Origin: Tillus elongatus
Taxonomy: Eukaryota > Arthropoda > Insecta > Coleoptera > Cleridae
NCBI GenBank assembly: GCA_964006375.1
Contig: OZ023264.1
Coordinates: 178,725,631-178,789,630, forward strand
Length of the DNA stretch: 64,000 nucleotides
Direction of reading: 5' to 3'
The stretch's first letter is position 1. The number at the start of each line of letters is the position of its first letter. The translations under genes and the position numbers were made by a program. Below the pieces are notes generated by a model that ran no database searches, had not been told where the DNA came from, and saw nothing but the letters and a program-made list of their open reading frames with translations. This document shows positions 51,594 to 62,992 of this stretch, piece after piece.

Positions 51594-51955
51594 GTTGTTC
51601 CAACGAGAATGGGGGAAATACTGTCCACATCATCAGAACCCCCTGTGTGGTGCAAGGCGGGTAACTCTGGAGGGTTGCCTGGTACTCCAGAGGTTCCGTT
51701 CACGACACCATCGCCTTGGTCCCATCCGTCCCTAGGCACAGGTCACGTGACACCGTAGATTGGGAGAGTTTAGTTCGACCTCCTTGTCTAGATCCGTCAT
51801 GTTTAGTTATTAGCAGGGTCACCTCGTGCAGGATGCGGATTTTCACCGCGCATGGTGGTCTTGAGGAAACCTTCATCGAAAGTTTATGTTGTTGTTTCCA
51901 CTTCCTCAGCTTGCCTCCTGCGGTCCTTTGGCCCTCGACTCCTTAACCCCCTTGC

Positions 51956-52424
51956 AAATATTAGAACGCCAATAAATTAAGAGTCACTTAGTGTAATTTC
52001 TTATACAGAGTGTTCACGATAAATACGGAAACATACTCTTTGATCGGACCAGCATCTTAAATTTTGGGAAGAGACCATCCCATTATTTATGAAAGTATCT
52101 AAATGAAGATGGGAACCTGTGATGAGCACTGGTAAGTAAGATGAAAAATAAACATTTTCATCTTCTGATGACGATAATTTTGTCAGTGAAACGATCGTCA
52201 CGTCTTTAAAAAGATGTGTTATGGTGGTTTGGGTTCTCCCAGTGTGCTTCGTTATATTTCGTTTCCTTTCAATGCCCTGCACATGCACTGTACAAGCCGG
52301 TAGGACAAGAACTTTCTGTAAGAAAAAAAATATATATATATATATCATGTCAGCAAATCAAACATTGCATGATAATTACCGAACTCAGTTGGTGACCCGT
52401 CACATTTTCAGCACGCACTGTAAA
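51956..52424. other. Unassigned; short (TA) tract at 52331-52346
   Basis: A possible transposon-like end (ATACAGAGTGTTCACGATAA, 52012) and a CTGATGA...GAAA...GTC series at 52165-52199 were noted but are not supported further. No exon recognised. Confidence 0.3.
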
Positions 52425-52625
52425 ATTGACATCAACCGATGTTGTGGCATTGTGTCTGAGCAAGTCGGTCCGTGTACCATGCGATGTTGGGCACGCTAAA
52501 GAGCACTACGCCCCTTACAGAAAGGCGGGGGTTCGGCGAAATTTATCGATAGCGAACTGCTTCCTAGCGCCGGTGATTGTCCATAGTCGCGGAAATAGAC
52601 CGACGTTAAAAAAAACAAAAGAACG
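52425..52625 (+). mobile_element. SINE copy, head missing
   Basis: The body (CATCAACCGATGTTGTGGCA, CGCCCCTTACAGAAAGGCGG-like block) and the tail (CCATAGTCGCGGAAATAGAC, CGACGTTAAAAAAAAC) match the minus-strand SINE at 2421-2755. The tRNA-like head is absent. Confidence 0.65.
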
Positions 52626-53099
52626 TATTGTACCATTTTAACGTGGAGTTTAATAAGTAAATATAATATAAAATGACGTTTATTGAAGAACATATTTCAT
52701 TTATTAAATAAAAATGCCTGTTATTACGTCAACATGCATAAATCGAATCATTAATCTTGTCTCTCTTGATCTAACGTTGAAATCACCGTTATCGGCATTC
52801 TACCTAACACCGGTGTGGCTTGCATATTGTTTATTTTAATTTTAGAACAGACTCATAAAGAAGTTATTATTAAAGTGTTATGTGTGGTCATTTTCAACAA
52901 ACCATTAAATTTTTTACATCAAGAGAACAAATGTCAGTAACGAAAAAAAAATACCTACCTGTCTAATTGAGTTGTATAATACATTATTAAATTATCTAAA
53001 ATTAGCTGATCAGTATACAAAGATTCTCTCTAATTACCTGCATACAAACTATACATTTTCTCGGAGATTTATTGTTTGTAGTAAGTTATTATTAAATCT
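52626..53099. other. No gene recognised
   Basis: AT-rich sequence upstream of LINE-E. The left boundary of LINE-E could lie within it. Confidence 0.35.
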
Positions 53100-54809
53100 C
53101 AAATATTTATATTGGCATTGCATAACAATACAAATAAACTTCCTAACAAAAAGTCGTGTGGCTTCGACGATATGCCAGTTTTAATAATAAAAAAATGTGC
53201 TAGTGAATTATCAGAGATGTTAGCTGAGATAACAAATGCATGCATAAGACTAGGTCAGTTTCCAAGGGCACTTAAATTTGCAAAAATAATCGCAGCTTTT
53301 AAAAAAGGAGACCCAGAAAATTTAGAAAACTATAGACCCCTATCCGTTTTAAGCATACTATCGAAAATAATAGAGCGGCTAATATGTGACAAGATAATAA
53401 TATTTTTAAATAGGTATCAAGTAATTACTTCTTCTCAGCATGGATTTAGACAAGGTTTGTGGATTGAAACAGCAGTGACTAGCTATATACAGGAGATAAA
53501 TGATAAACTGGATCAAAACGAATGCGTCGTAACACTGTTTTTTTACCTATCATGTGCATTCGACACCGTGGATATAAAGTTTGTTTCTGATATGCTGGGT
53601 ATACGTGGGGTAGTAAATAGCCTTATAACCTATCTCACGGACAGGCAATTATATGTCAAAGTTGGAGAGGCAGAATCGGATACATATAAATTACCTCTTG
53701 GTACTCCACAGGGAAGTGTCGTTGACTCACTTGAATTTCCTTTATATGTCAACGATCTTCCAAACCACATAACTGGTGGTAGGGTATTTATGTATGCTGA
53801 CGACACTTCGATTGTTGTGAGTGGTAGACTGTTGAGGACGTTGAGCAAAAAGCAAACTCGGTATTGCAGTGCTTTCAAGAATGGTGTTATAAAAACAGAT
53901 TAATCATCAATTATCAAAAGACGGTCTATATGGAAACACATAACGTACACTCTAGTGAGAAGCTCAAAAGTATTAATCTGCAGATAAATAATGAAGTTAT
54001 AAGAAACGAAGGCTGTGTAAAATTTTTGGGCATAGATGTTGACAGTAGGATGACATTTAGCTACTATATAGACAACTTATGTAAGAAACTCAATGGGGTC
54101 TTTTATGTAATTAATAATCTTAAAAACAGCCTTAACACCACAAACCTATTAAATATGTATTATGCAATGGTGTATTCTCGTCTGTCCTACAACATAGTGG
54201 TCTGGGACCAGGGAACAGAGATACATAGAGTCTTCGTTATTCAAAAGCGGATTTTGAGAGTAATATTTAATCTGCCATACGGCCAGTCATGTCGTGATAT
54301 TTTCAAAAAGAATGTCATTATGACTGTGGCATCTATATATTTGCTACGTTTACTAACGTATATACATACAAACAGAGACTCGTATATAAAAAATTAAAAT
54401 GTGCATCACTATCACACTAGAAGAGAAGGGACGTTTCAGCTAAAACTTCCTAGGCATGAATTTTACAAGAAGTCACCAGTTTACTCTGGCTGTTATCTTT
54501 ATAACAGATTAACGGTTTCTGGCGGTGTGATTTGTTTTTTACATTTATTTTGTACTTGTATATATTGTGTATATATATCTGGCTATTTTTAAGTTCTTAT
54601 GTGATTGTATTTTAGATTTTTAGAGTATATCCGTAAGATATTTCAATTAGTTCAAAAGATTGTTGTTAGATAATTGAAAATTTTGGACATTGTCAGATTA
54701 TGGTTTTTATTTTTGTAGACGAAGATGTCTGTTGTCTGTGATATCTGTATTTTTATCTAATTCTGACATGTCTTATCTACTGGATTTTGTAGCAAAAAGA
54801 CCAATAAAG

Positions 54810-54838
<29 letters not shown>
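53100..54838 (+). mobile_element. LINE-E, non-LTR retrotransposon with (ATT)n tail, 5'-truncated
   Basis: A plus-strand copy with RT, C-terminal region and 3' UTR ending ACCAATAAAG then an (ATT)n tail at about 54808-54838. Tails of short repeats rather than poly(A) are common in CR1/L2-like elements. It lacks the endonuclease. It differs from LINE-A, F and G at protein level. Confidence 0.8.
53112..54397 (+). pseudogene. LINE-E reverse transcriptase, frameshifted and catalytically damaged
   Basis: Two frames (53112-53903 and 53864-54397) together give an RT. The first has fingers (ENYRPLSVLSILSKIIERL), motif A, motif B (GTPQGS, about 197-202) and the catalytic YADD (228-231). Motif A reads FFYLSCAFDTVD where relatives have an Asp before LSKAFD. 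Tyr 145 thus replaces the catalytic Asp. A shift near 53860 moves the rest to the second frame (CVKFLGIDVDSRMTFSYYID, YSRLSYNIVVWDQ, IQKRILRVIFNLPYGQSCR). Both defects make it inactive. Confidence 0.82.
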
Positions 54839-54840
<2 letters not shown>

Positions 54841-55203
54841 TCAAACACAACATTTGATAAAATGTGGTTAGATGAGTTTTATTTCTTAAATATAAATAGC
54901 ATATTGTAAACGATAATGCCTCAAACAGTATCGAAAAAATTACTTTTCCTATTTTCCCATACTTAATCTTAAAAACTTGGCTAGTTGCTGATACAGATTT
55001 TCCCAAGCCTCGTTCAAATACCGCTTAACATCTTCAGAGTTATCTGGTGTGGTTGTAGACCCGCAAACACCTACCCTACATGCCCCACGCATGTTCCATA
55101 TTCTATAGGGCTAGATTAGAGTATATTATATTCAATGTGAACGGGCTATGGACCACATTAGTCTAACGATTTTTTCGAAGCGGGAATTTTTTTTTTTTTT
55201 TAT
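54839..55203. other. No gene recognised
   Basis: AT-rich spacer between LINE-E and LINE-A copy 9, ending in a T run. Confidence 0.4.
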
Positions 55204-56879
55204 GTCAACAACACACCACGAGGGCTTACAGCCTAAATACTATCGTACCGTGGGTGTTGACAAGGAGGAAAGAGGCAGCTTGTTAATTCTGGACTTGAAG
55301 GTTTGGAGGTTCGGAGGAGAAGGAAAAACATGTGCCGGCAAGGAATTCCACAACTTGGAAGTCCTCGGGACAAAAGAGCGGGCATAACAAGATGTTCTAT
55401 GTCTGGTGACCTGGACAGTAAAAGGGTGCATTCGCTCTGTTCCCCTGGTAGATCTGCTGGGGGCAGCAGGTGGGGGAATTATGGAGGAAAGCTCCTCTGA
55501 GCAGTGCCCGTGCAGATATCTATAAAAGAGAGAGAGGTCACCAACGGCACGTCGGTGGGCAAGGGATGGAAGCCTTTGGGTGAGGGTAGGGTCACCGATG
55601 AGACGTATAGCTCTCTTTTGAATGGAGTCCAGGATAGCGAGTGTAGAAGCGGCAGCTGCACCCCAGATGTGGGAGCAGTATTCGAGGTTTGGCCTTATTT
55701 GTGAAGTGTATAAGGTATAGAGATTAGTTGGTGAAAAGTATTTGCGAGCCCGGAAGAGGAAACCCAATTTCTTAGCAGCCGCTTCTGCAATTGATGTAAC
55801 ATGTTGGTGCCAATTAAGATTTCGATCCACAGAAATGCCAACAAGAGAGAAGGACTCATTACTTTGAATAACTTGGTTGTTCATTGTGATGGGTCTAGGG
55901 CTGCTGTATCTCTTGTGAGAGAGAAAGCAAGACTTAGTTTTGGTGGGGTTGAATTGTACAAGATTTCTACTTCCCCAGTCTAATATTTTTTGGAGGTCCA
56001 CGGAGACAGAACCCTCCATGAGTCTGCGATCCTCATCTAATTGGGCTAAAGAGACAGGCTTAGAATATTGTATATTTGAGTGGAGGGTGCTGTCGTCCGC
56101 GTAACTGTGAACTGGGTTGGATGTGCTAGAGAGGAGGTCATTGATGTGGAGAAGAAACAAAGTAGGGGCTAAAGCTGAACCTTGAGGAACTCCTGCATTA
56201 ATTGGATACAGTTTAGAGGAATGGCCATCCACAACAACAGATATGCTTCTGTTGGAGAGGAAATTTGCTGTCCAGGTACAAAGTTTTGGTGGTAGGCCAT
56301 AGCCCGGAAGTTTATTAAGCAGCGCTGCGTGCCAGACCTGGTCGAATGCTTTGGATATGTCTAGAGCAACAATCTGGGATTCACCGTGTTGTTCCATAGA
56401 CTTGTTCCAAGAATGGGTGACAAAGGAAAGGAGGTCGGCAGTCGATCTGCGCTGACGGAATCCATACTGCCTGTCGTGGATTAGACTGTGTTTTTCAAGG
56501 AATTTTAGTAGTTCGGTGTTTATATACTTTTCCATCACTTTAGAGATGACTGAAAGGAGAGAAATAGGCCTGTAGTTGCTAGGAAGCGCTTTGGATCCTT
56601 TTTTGGGGATGGGTTGTACTCGAGCAGTTTTCCAGTTACTAGGGAATATGCCTTTATTGTAAGATATCTGAAACAGACGAGTCAGGACAGGAGCAAGTTC
56701 TGGTGCGCATTTTCTGAGAACAATTGCTGGGATCTCGTCAAGGCCAGAGGCTTTCCTGGTATTAAGAGAAGAAAGCATCTTTCGTACCTTTTTAGTTTTG
56801 AAAATGATATCAGTCATTTTATGCGCGACATTGGGGACTGTTGGTGGTTGAACATTTGGAGGTGGGTTGAGAGTAGAAT
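55204..56879 (-). mobile_element. LINE-A copy 9 (5'-truncated, best preserved RT)
   Basis: A minus-strand copy from the 3' UTR (CAACAACACACCACGAGGG, preceded by a T run) to a truncation at GAGAGTAGAAT. It contains an uninterrupted RT frame of 525 residues and nothing of the endonuclease. It is close in sequence to copies 10-12 nearby. Confidence 0.9.
55240..56817 (-). CDS. LINE-A reverse transcriptase, uninterrupted 525-residue frame
   Basis: This is the longest intact RT frame in the window. It covers the pre-RT region (MTDIIFKTKKVRKMLSSLNT), fingers (PKKGSKALPSNYRPISLLSV, about 71-90), motif A (LDISKAFDQVW, Asp 143), motif B (GVPQGS, 199-204) and the catalytic YADD box (229-232). The C-terminal region follows ([47 protein letters not shown]), and it stops at the usual family position. 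All RT active-site residues are intact. The start Met is internal to the natural ORF, whose endonuclease half is missing here. Whether such a truncated copy is ever translated is unknown. Confidence 0.88.
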   Translation of the reverse strand: MTDIIFKTKKVRKMLSSLNTRKASGLDEIPAIVLRKCAPELAPVLTRLFQISYNKGIFPSNWKTARVQPIPKKGSKALPSNYRPISLLSVISKVMEKYINTELLKFLEKHSLIHDRQYGFRQRRSTADLLSFVTHSWNKSMEQHGESQIVALDISKAFDQVWHAALLNKLPGYGLPPKLCTWTANFLSNRSISVVVDGHSSKLYPINAGVPQGSALAPTLFLLHINDLLSSTSNPVHSYADDSTLHSNIQYSKPVSLAQLDEDRRLMEGSVSVDLQKILDWGSRNLVQFNPTKTKSCFLSHKRYSSPRPITMNNQVIQSNESFSLVGISVDRNLNWHQHVTSIAEAAAKKLGFLFRARKYFSPTNLYTLYTSQIRPNLEYCSHIWGAAAASTLAILDSIQKRAIRLIGDPTLTQRLPSLAHRRAVGDLSLFYRYLHGHCSEELSSIIPPPAAPSRSTRGTERMHPFTVQVTRHRTSCYARSFVPRTSKLWNSLPAHVFPSPPNLQTFKSRINKLPLSSLSTPTVR

Positions 56880-56928
56880 AGCACCATTCATTTATTTATT
56901 AGCACCATTCATTTATTTATTTATTTAT

Positions 56929-57321
56929 TTCAACAACAGACCACGAGGGCTCACTGCCTAAATACTATCGTACCGTGGGTGTCAACAAGGAGGAAAGAGG
57001 CAACTTGTTAATTCTGGAACTGAAGGTTCGGAGAAGGAAAAACATGTGCCGGCAAGGAATTGCACAGCTTGGAAGTCCTCGGGACAAAAGAGCGGGCATA
57101 ACAAGATGTTCTATGTCTGGTGACCTGAACAGTAAAAGGGTGCATTCGCTCTGTTCCCCTGGTAGATCTGTTGGGGGCAGCAGGTGGAGGAACTATGGAA
57201 GAAAGCTCCTCTGAGCAGTGCCGATGCAGATATCTATAAAAGAGAGAGAGAAAGGTCACCGACGGCACGGAAGAGGAAACCTAATTTCGTAGCAGCTGCT
57301 TCTGCAATTGATGTGACATGT
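56929..57321 (-). mobile_element. LINE-A copy 10 (3' fragment with internal deletion)
   Basis: The 3' end of LINE-A on the minus strand, with an (AAAT)n-type tail (56910-56930 on the plus strand as ATTT repeats). Around 57268 it skips from ACGGCACG to AAGAGGAAACC. It abuts copy 11 head to head at about 57321. A tandem pair AGCACCATTCATTTATTTAT (56880 and 56901) lies between copies 9 and 10. Confidence 0.85.
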
Positions 57322-58488
57322 AGTAACGGGAAAAGTGGGCGAGTACAACCCGTCCCCAAAAAAGGATCCAAAGCGCATCCTGGCAACTACAGGTCTATTT
57401 CTCTCCTTTCCGTCGTCTCTAAAGTGATGGAAAAGTATATAAACACCGAATTACTAAAATTTCTTGAAAAACACAGTCTAATCCACGACAGGCAGTATGG
57501 ATTCCGTCGGCGAAGATCAACTGCCGACCTCCTTTCCTTTGTCACCCATTCTTGGAGTAAGTCTGTGGAACTACACGGTGAATCCCAGATTGTCGCTCTA
57601 GACACATCCAAAGCATTCGAGCAGGTCTGGCACGCAGCGCTGCATAATAAACTTCCGGCCTATGGCCTGCCACCAAAACTCTGTACCTGGACAGCAAAAC
57701 TCCGCTCCAACTGGAGCATTTCTGTTGTCGTGGATGGTCATTCCTCTAAACTGTATCCAATTAATGCAGGAGTCCCTCAAGGTTCAGCTTTAGCCCCTAC
57801 TTTGTGTCTTCTCCACATCAATGACCTCCTCTCTAGCACATCCAACTCAGTTCACAGTTACGCGAATGACAGCACCCTCCACTTAAATATACAATATTCT
57901 AAGCCTGTCTCTTTAGCCCAATTAGATGAGGATCGCAGATTCATGGAGGGTTCTGTCTCTGTGGATCTCCAAAGAATATTAGACTGGGGAAGTAGAAATC
58001 TTGTACAGTTCAACTCCACCAAATCTCAGTCTTGCTTTCTGTCTCATAAGAGATACACCAGCCCTAGACCCATCACAATGAACAACCAAGTTATTCAAAA
58101 TAATGAGTCATTTTCGCTTGTTGGCATTTCTGTGGATCGAAATCTCAATTGGCACCAACATGTCACATCAATTGCAGAAGCGGCTGCTAAGAAATTAGGT
58201 TTCCTCTTCCGGGCTCGCAATTACTTTTCGCCAGCTAATCTCTATACCGTATATACCTTACAGATAAGGCCAAACCTCGAATACTGCTCCCACATCTGGG
58301 GTGCCGCTGTCGCTTCTACACTTGATACCCTAGACTCCATTCAGAAGAGAGCTATACATCTCATCATCGTTGACCCTGCCCTCACCCAAAGGCTGCCACC
58401 CCTTGCCCACCGACGTGCCGTTGGTGACCTCTCTCTCTCTCTTATAGATATCTGCACGGGCACTGCTCAGAGGAGCTTGCTTCCATAG
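57184..58488 (+). pseudogene. Antisense-sense fused frame with LINE-A RT
   Basis: The first 50 or so codons come from the antisense strand of copy 10 and are not a real protein segment. From about codon 53 the frame is LINE-A RT from copy 11. Motif A is intact (LDTSKAFEQVWHA) and motif B is GVPQGS. The catalytic box is YAND (226-229) instead of YADD, which should abolish polymerase activity. The frame shifts near 58365 (extra codon IIV) and ends early at 58488. The remaining C-terminus continues in another frame (58536-58760). Confidence 0.8.
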
Positions 58489-58766
58489 TTCCTCCACCTG
58501 CCGCCCCCAACAGATCTACCAGGGGAACAGAGCGAATGCACCCTTTTACTGTCCAGGTCACCAGACATAGAACATCTTGTTATGCCCGCTCTTTTGTCCC
58601 GAGGACTTCCAAGTTGTGGAACTCCTTGCCGGCACATGTTTTTCCTTCTCCTCCGAACCTCCAAACCTTCAAGTCCAGAATTAACAAGTTGCCTCTTTCC
58701 TCATACCCACGGTACCATAGTATTTACGCTGTGAGCTCTCGTGGCGTGTTGTTGAAATAAAAAAAC
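57321..58766 (+). mobile_element. LINE-A copy 11 (5'-truncated)
   Basis: A plus-strand copy from TAGTAACGGGAAAAGTGGGC (pre-RT) to the A tail at about 58766. It is inserted or recombined head to head with copy 10. Confidence 0.88.
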
Positions 58767-59586
58767 TCTTGCCAAAACGATTTTTTCCAAATTTTCATAG
58801 CAGGTAAGATGTAATCGTGTCGTGTGATATATCATTGTAATCAGAAAAAAAAATACTTTTTAAAAATGCAAAAATCTAATACGGCGCCCATAAAAAAAAC
58901 AAAGTTAACTATTGTAACACTTGCATCAAGAACGCATTGGAAAATATGACAACATATTTAGATTGCTCACAAAGTGTCCTAATAATGTCATAGTTAAAAA
59001 ATTCTAATTCTTTCGGTATTCGTTTGAAAGCGAAAAAACTAAAATTTAAAATTTCCGTTTTTTTTTTTCGAAAAATTAAAAAAACTGAAAATGTCACCTC
59101 AAATTTTCTTTCAGATAAAGACAAACCTGCAAATATTTCTTTTCTGTTTAATATTACTGTTTTTTTAGTTCTAGGAAACGTTTTAATAGCCAAAATTATT
59201 CGCCATGCATTAAAGCTATGAGCTGAAATCTAAATTTAATAGTCTGGTGTTCTCTAATCGTGCCGGCCAATAAATTAGGCCTACTATCTTGACCATTTTA
59301 ATAAGAAATTGCTAACCTGGTTTTTTTCAGACGCATATATGGTTTATTTCCTCAGGCATTTTAGTAAATTTCAACCATTAAATAAAAGGAAATCAGTCGT
59401 AAATCGATGATCATTGTATCTAGACAAATATATCATCGCAGTTTTTATTACATAAAGATGACCATCTGATTATGTAGGTCTATTACATCAATTAAATATA
59501 TAATAGTACCAAGTGACATAATTTTGTCCTAAGTTTTTGAAAACACCCATGCTTCAAGCTTATACGCTAAATTTTTTTAAATTAAA
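58767..59586. other. No gene recognised
   Basis: AT-rich sequence between LINE-A copies. The frames at 58909-59193 and 59024-59221 are complementary and have no recognisable domain. Confidence 0.45.
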
Positions 59587-61624
59587 ACAACACATTACGA
59601 GGGCTTACAGCCTAAATACTATCGTACCGTGGGTGTTGACAAGGAGGAAAGAGGCAACTTGTTAATTCTGGACTTGAAGGTTTGGAGGTTCGGAGGAGAA
59701 GGAAAAACATGTGCCGGCAAGGAATTCCACAACTTGGAAGTCCTCGGGACAAAAGAGCGGGCATAACAAGATGTTCTATGTCTGGTGACCTGGACAGTAA
59801 AAGGGTGCATTCGCTCTGTTCCCCTGGTAGATCTGTTGGAGGCAGCAGGTGGAGGAACTATGGAAGAAAGCTCCTCTGAGCAGTGCCCGTGCAGATATCT
59901 ATAAAAGAGAGAGAGGTCACCAACAGCACGTCGGTGGGCAAGGGATGGCAGCCTTTGGGTGAGGGTAGGGTCATCGATGAGACGTATAGTTCTCTTCTGA
60001 ATGGAGTCCAGGATAGTGAGTGTAGAAGCGGCAGCGGCACCCCAGATGCGGGAGCAGTATTCGAGGTTTGGCCTTATTTGTGAAGTATATAAGGTATAGA
60101 GATTAGCTGGTGAAAAGTATTTGCGAGCCCGGAAGAGGAAACCTAATTTCATAGCAGCCGCTTCTTCTGCAATTGATGTGACATGTTGGTGCCAATTAAG
60201 ATTTCGATCCACAGAAATGCCAACAAGAGAAAAGGACTCATTACTTTGAATAACTTGGTTGTTCATTGTGATGGGTCTAGGGCTGGTGTATCTCTTATGA
60301 CAAAGAAAGCAAGACTGAGATTTGGTGGGGTTGAATTGTACAAGATTTCTACTTCCCCAGTCTAATATTTTTTGGAGATCCACGGAGACAGAACCCTCCA
60401 TGAGTCTGGGATCCCCATCTAATTGGGCTAAAGAGACAGGCTTAGAATATTGTATATTTGAGTGGAGGGTGCTGTCGTCCGCGTAACTGTGAACTGGGTT
60501 GGATGTGCTAGAGAGGAGGTCATTGATGTGGAGAAGAAACAAAGTAGGGGCTAAAGCTGAACCTTAAGGAACTCCTGCATTAATTGGATACAGTTTAGAG
60601 AAATGGCCATCCACAACAACAGAAATGCTCCTGTTGGAAAGAAAATTTGCTGTCCAGGTACAAAGTTTTGGTGGTAGGCCATAGGCCGAAAGTTTATTAA
60701 GCAGCGCTGCGTGCCAGACCTGGTCAAATGCTTTGGATATGTCTAGAGCAACAATCTGAGATTCACCGTGTAGTTCAATATACTTGTTCCAAGAATTGGT
60801 GACGAAGGAAAGGAGGTCGGCAGTCGATCTGCGCTGACGGAATCCATACTGCCTGTAGTGGATTAGACTGTTTTTCAAGAAATTTTAGTAATTCGGTGTT
60901 TATATACTTTTCCATCACTTTAGAGACGACTGAAAGGAAATAAATAGGCCTGTAGTTGCTAGGAAGCGCTTTGGATCCTTTCTTGGGGATGGGTTGTACT
61001 CGAGCAGTTTTCCAGTTACTAGGGAATATGCCTTTATTGTAAGATATCTGAAACAGACGAGTCAGGACAGGAGCAAGTTGTGGTGCGCAATTTTTGAGAA
61101 CAATTGCTGGGATCTCGTCAAGGCCAGAGGCTTTCCTGGTATTAAGAGAAGAGAGCATCTTTCGTACCTTTTTAGTTTTGAAAATGATATCCGTCATTTT
61201 ATGCGCGACATTGGGTTGGTGGTTGAACATTTGGAGGTGAGTTGAGAGTAGAATTGCCAGCGAACAACGAAGCAAAAAGTTCAACCTTGCCCAGGGCGGT
61301 AGAAACAATTTCATCCCCTGAGACAAGAGGTGGGAACGTGCTCTTGCAGAAATTATTCCCAATAGATTTAGCAAGAGTCCAGAAGGGTTTGCTGCCGCTG
61401 GAGCTTAAGAGGACTTTGTTTTTGATGTGGTTATTAAACGAGTTTTTGCCTCAGAAAGAATGCGGACATAGCTGTTTCTTGCGTCGTTAAATGCTTGACG
61501 ATTTTCTTGACTGGGATTGTGTAGAAGCGTTTTGTGAGCTTTGATCTTTTCAAGTCTGGCCTTGTCACAGGATTTAGAGAACCAGGGCTTTTGAGTGGCT
61601 GAAGGGGTTTTCTGTGTACGTGGA
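59587..61624 (-). mobile_element. LINE-A copy 12 (5'-truncated in the linker)
   Basis: A minus-strand copy with 3' UTR, RT and part of the endonuclease-RT linker (to about 61624). Frames are 59619-60542 (YADD to C-terminus, 307 residues), 60564-60878 (motif A) and 60775-61374 (pre-RT). A TAA at 60564-60566 turns GVPQG of motif B into GVP-stop, as in copy 5. A small deletion near 60870 shifts the frame. Confidence 0.88.
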
Positions 61625-61714
61625 AATTGATTTCATCTGAGAACATTTATAATCAATGTCATACATATTTCTGGTTCTCTTTTATTTTTTGTGAATTTGC
61701 ATTAAACTTCCACA

Positions 61715-61806
61715 ATAGAGAGGTCAAGATGGTGGGACTATAGGAAAATTTCTTCAAGGCGCACTAATTAGAGCCTCTCGAACATATATTTAGGGTCCTT
61801 AATAAA
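61715..61806. repeat. Family II repeat copy
   Basis: Diverged inverse copy (AATAGAGAGGTCAAGATGGT, GGCGCACTAATTAGAGCCTC), without a (TA)n array. Confidence 0.5.
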
Positions 61807-62687
61807 ATAGAGGGTAATTCCAATTAGAGCCTGACCATGGGGATCTCGCTTATTATCGAAGATAGAAGGTAGGTTTGAATTCGGCAAAGTTGCTAAATTT
61901 TGAGCTCTTTAATATGTTGCAGAGAAAACCAATTTCCTGCAACTGTCGTGCAATTTGTGAAATAACTGAAAAAGGCAATTTTCGATTTTCACTTTTATTC
62001 GGTTTATTTGAACTCTTATAAAGAAACGAAAAAATATTTGTGTCATCTATGATAACGTTGTAATAGTAAGATGCCATTCAATGATTATTAAAAAAGGCAT
62101 GATACCTATGCTGTGTATTTTTATGCATCAAATCGAAATACAGCAATTAGCCCGGTAACCATATACATTAGACCATGCGTCAAATTCTGTAGTTCCGGTT
62201 TTTTACTGAGTTGTTCATAACGTTGGCCTAATGTACATTAATTCCCGAACCCCACGTGACCGGATTCTTTCTCTCTCTTAGTGGAATATGATTTTATGAG
62301 TTGGCAGTCAAAAAGTAACCAAAAAAACCACTAGACTAGGGACCCTAAACTTACTAAATCAATTGACAATTGACAGTTCAGTCCATTGGCGCTCAATTCC
62401 TTTTGACGGTTATTTTGTATGTATATTGTGCGTTTTCCAAGTTCGACCAGTGTTTACCTTCTTTAAATAATTTTCTATCTGTTGGACAATAAAAATAAAC
62501 AGTTTTTATCAAAACTTAGCATTTTCATTGCGTTTTTACGTAAGTTTAAAGTGTAGGTATGTTAAGGTTATGTTGTTGACGATATTCAACATCGCATGGA
62601 ACGAAGCCCTACCAAATCTGTTCGTCGGTAGTCTGTCCAATTTTTTGGCATATTTTGTTGTTCTGGCATCCCAAGAAAGAAAAAGTC
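61807..62687. other. No gene recognised
   Basis: AT-rich, mostly non-repetitive sequence. Short frames only. No splice-bounded exon or RNA gene could be supported. Confidence 0.45.
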
Positions 62688-62992
62688 TGGACGCAGCAAG
62701 TGCGTTATGGTAGTGAATTTTCATTTAAATGTTTTTAATAGCAAATATGTGCTTTTTTTAAAGAAAGCAGGCATCAAATTTGGTTACCAGTATAACCTAT
62801 ATAGAAAAAACAATGTGTCATGGTTCATCAAAATAACTTTATTGTTTGAAAATGTAGAAAAATTTCCGAAAGTGATCTTAAAGTGTTCCCGAAAAAACTG
62901 GTTTCTTGGTCAACCTTATAGGTTAATAGCAAATTAAGCTACTAAAATTTGAAGCATTTAACAAAATTCGCGCACTTGCTGCGTCCCGAGTG
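62688..62992. mobile_element. MITE M1 copy
   Basis: Ends GGACGCAGCAAGTGCGTTAT and GCGCACTTGCTGCGTCC are inverted. The interior has GGTTACCAGTATAACCTATA. The right end has lost the CTACCATAA part. Confidence 0.72.

Larger units (their letters stand above)
49861..51955 (-). mobile_element. LINE-D 5' part: ORF1 and start of ORF2 (R1/I-like)
   Basis: On the minus strand this holds a GC-rich 5' UTR (about 51600-51955), ORF1 (51593-50502) and the endonuclease at the start of ORF2 (50539-49861), cut at its 3' side by the (TA)n array. It belongs to the same family as the 3' end at 41013-41597. That assignment is inferred from insect R1/I-type sequence character, since the two pieces do not overlap. 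Its base composition is far more GC-rich than the rest of the window. Confidence 0.78.

Noticed and set aside
52165..52199. Plus-strand series CTGATGA, GAAA, GTC resembling a hammerhead
   Set aside because: The 16 bases between CTGATGA and GAAA do not form a stem II, and stem I pairs poorly. The core words alone are expected by chance in AT-rich DNA of this length.
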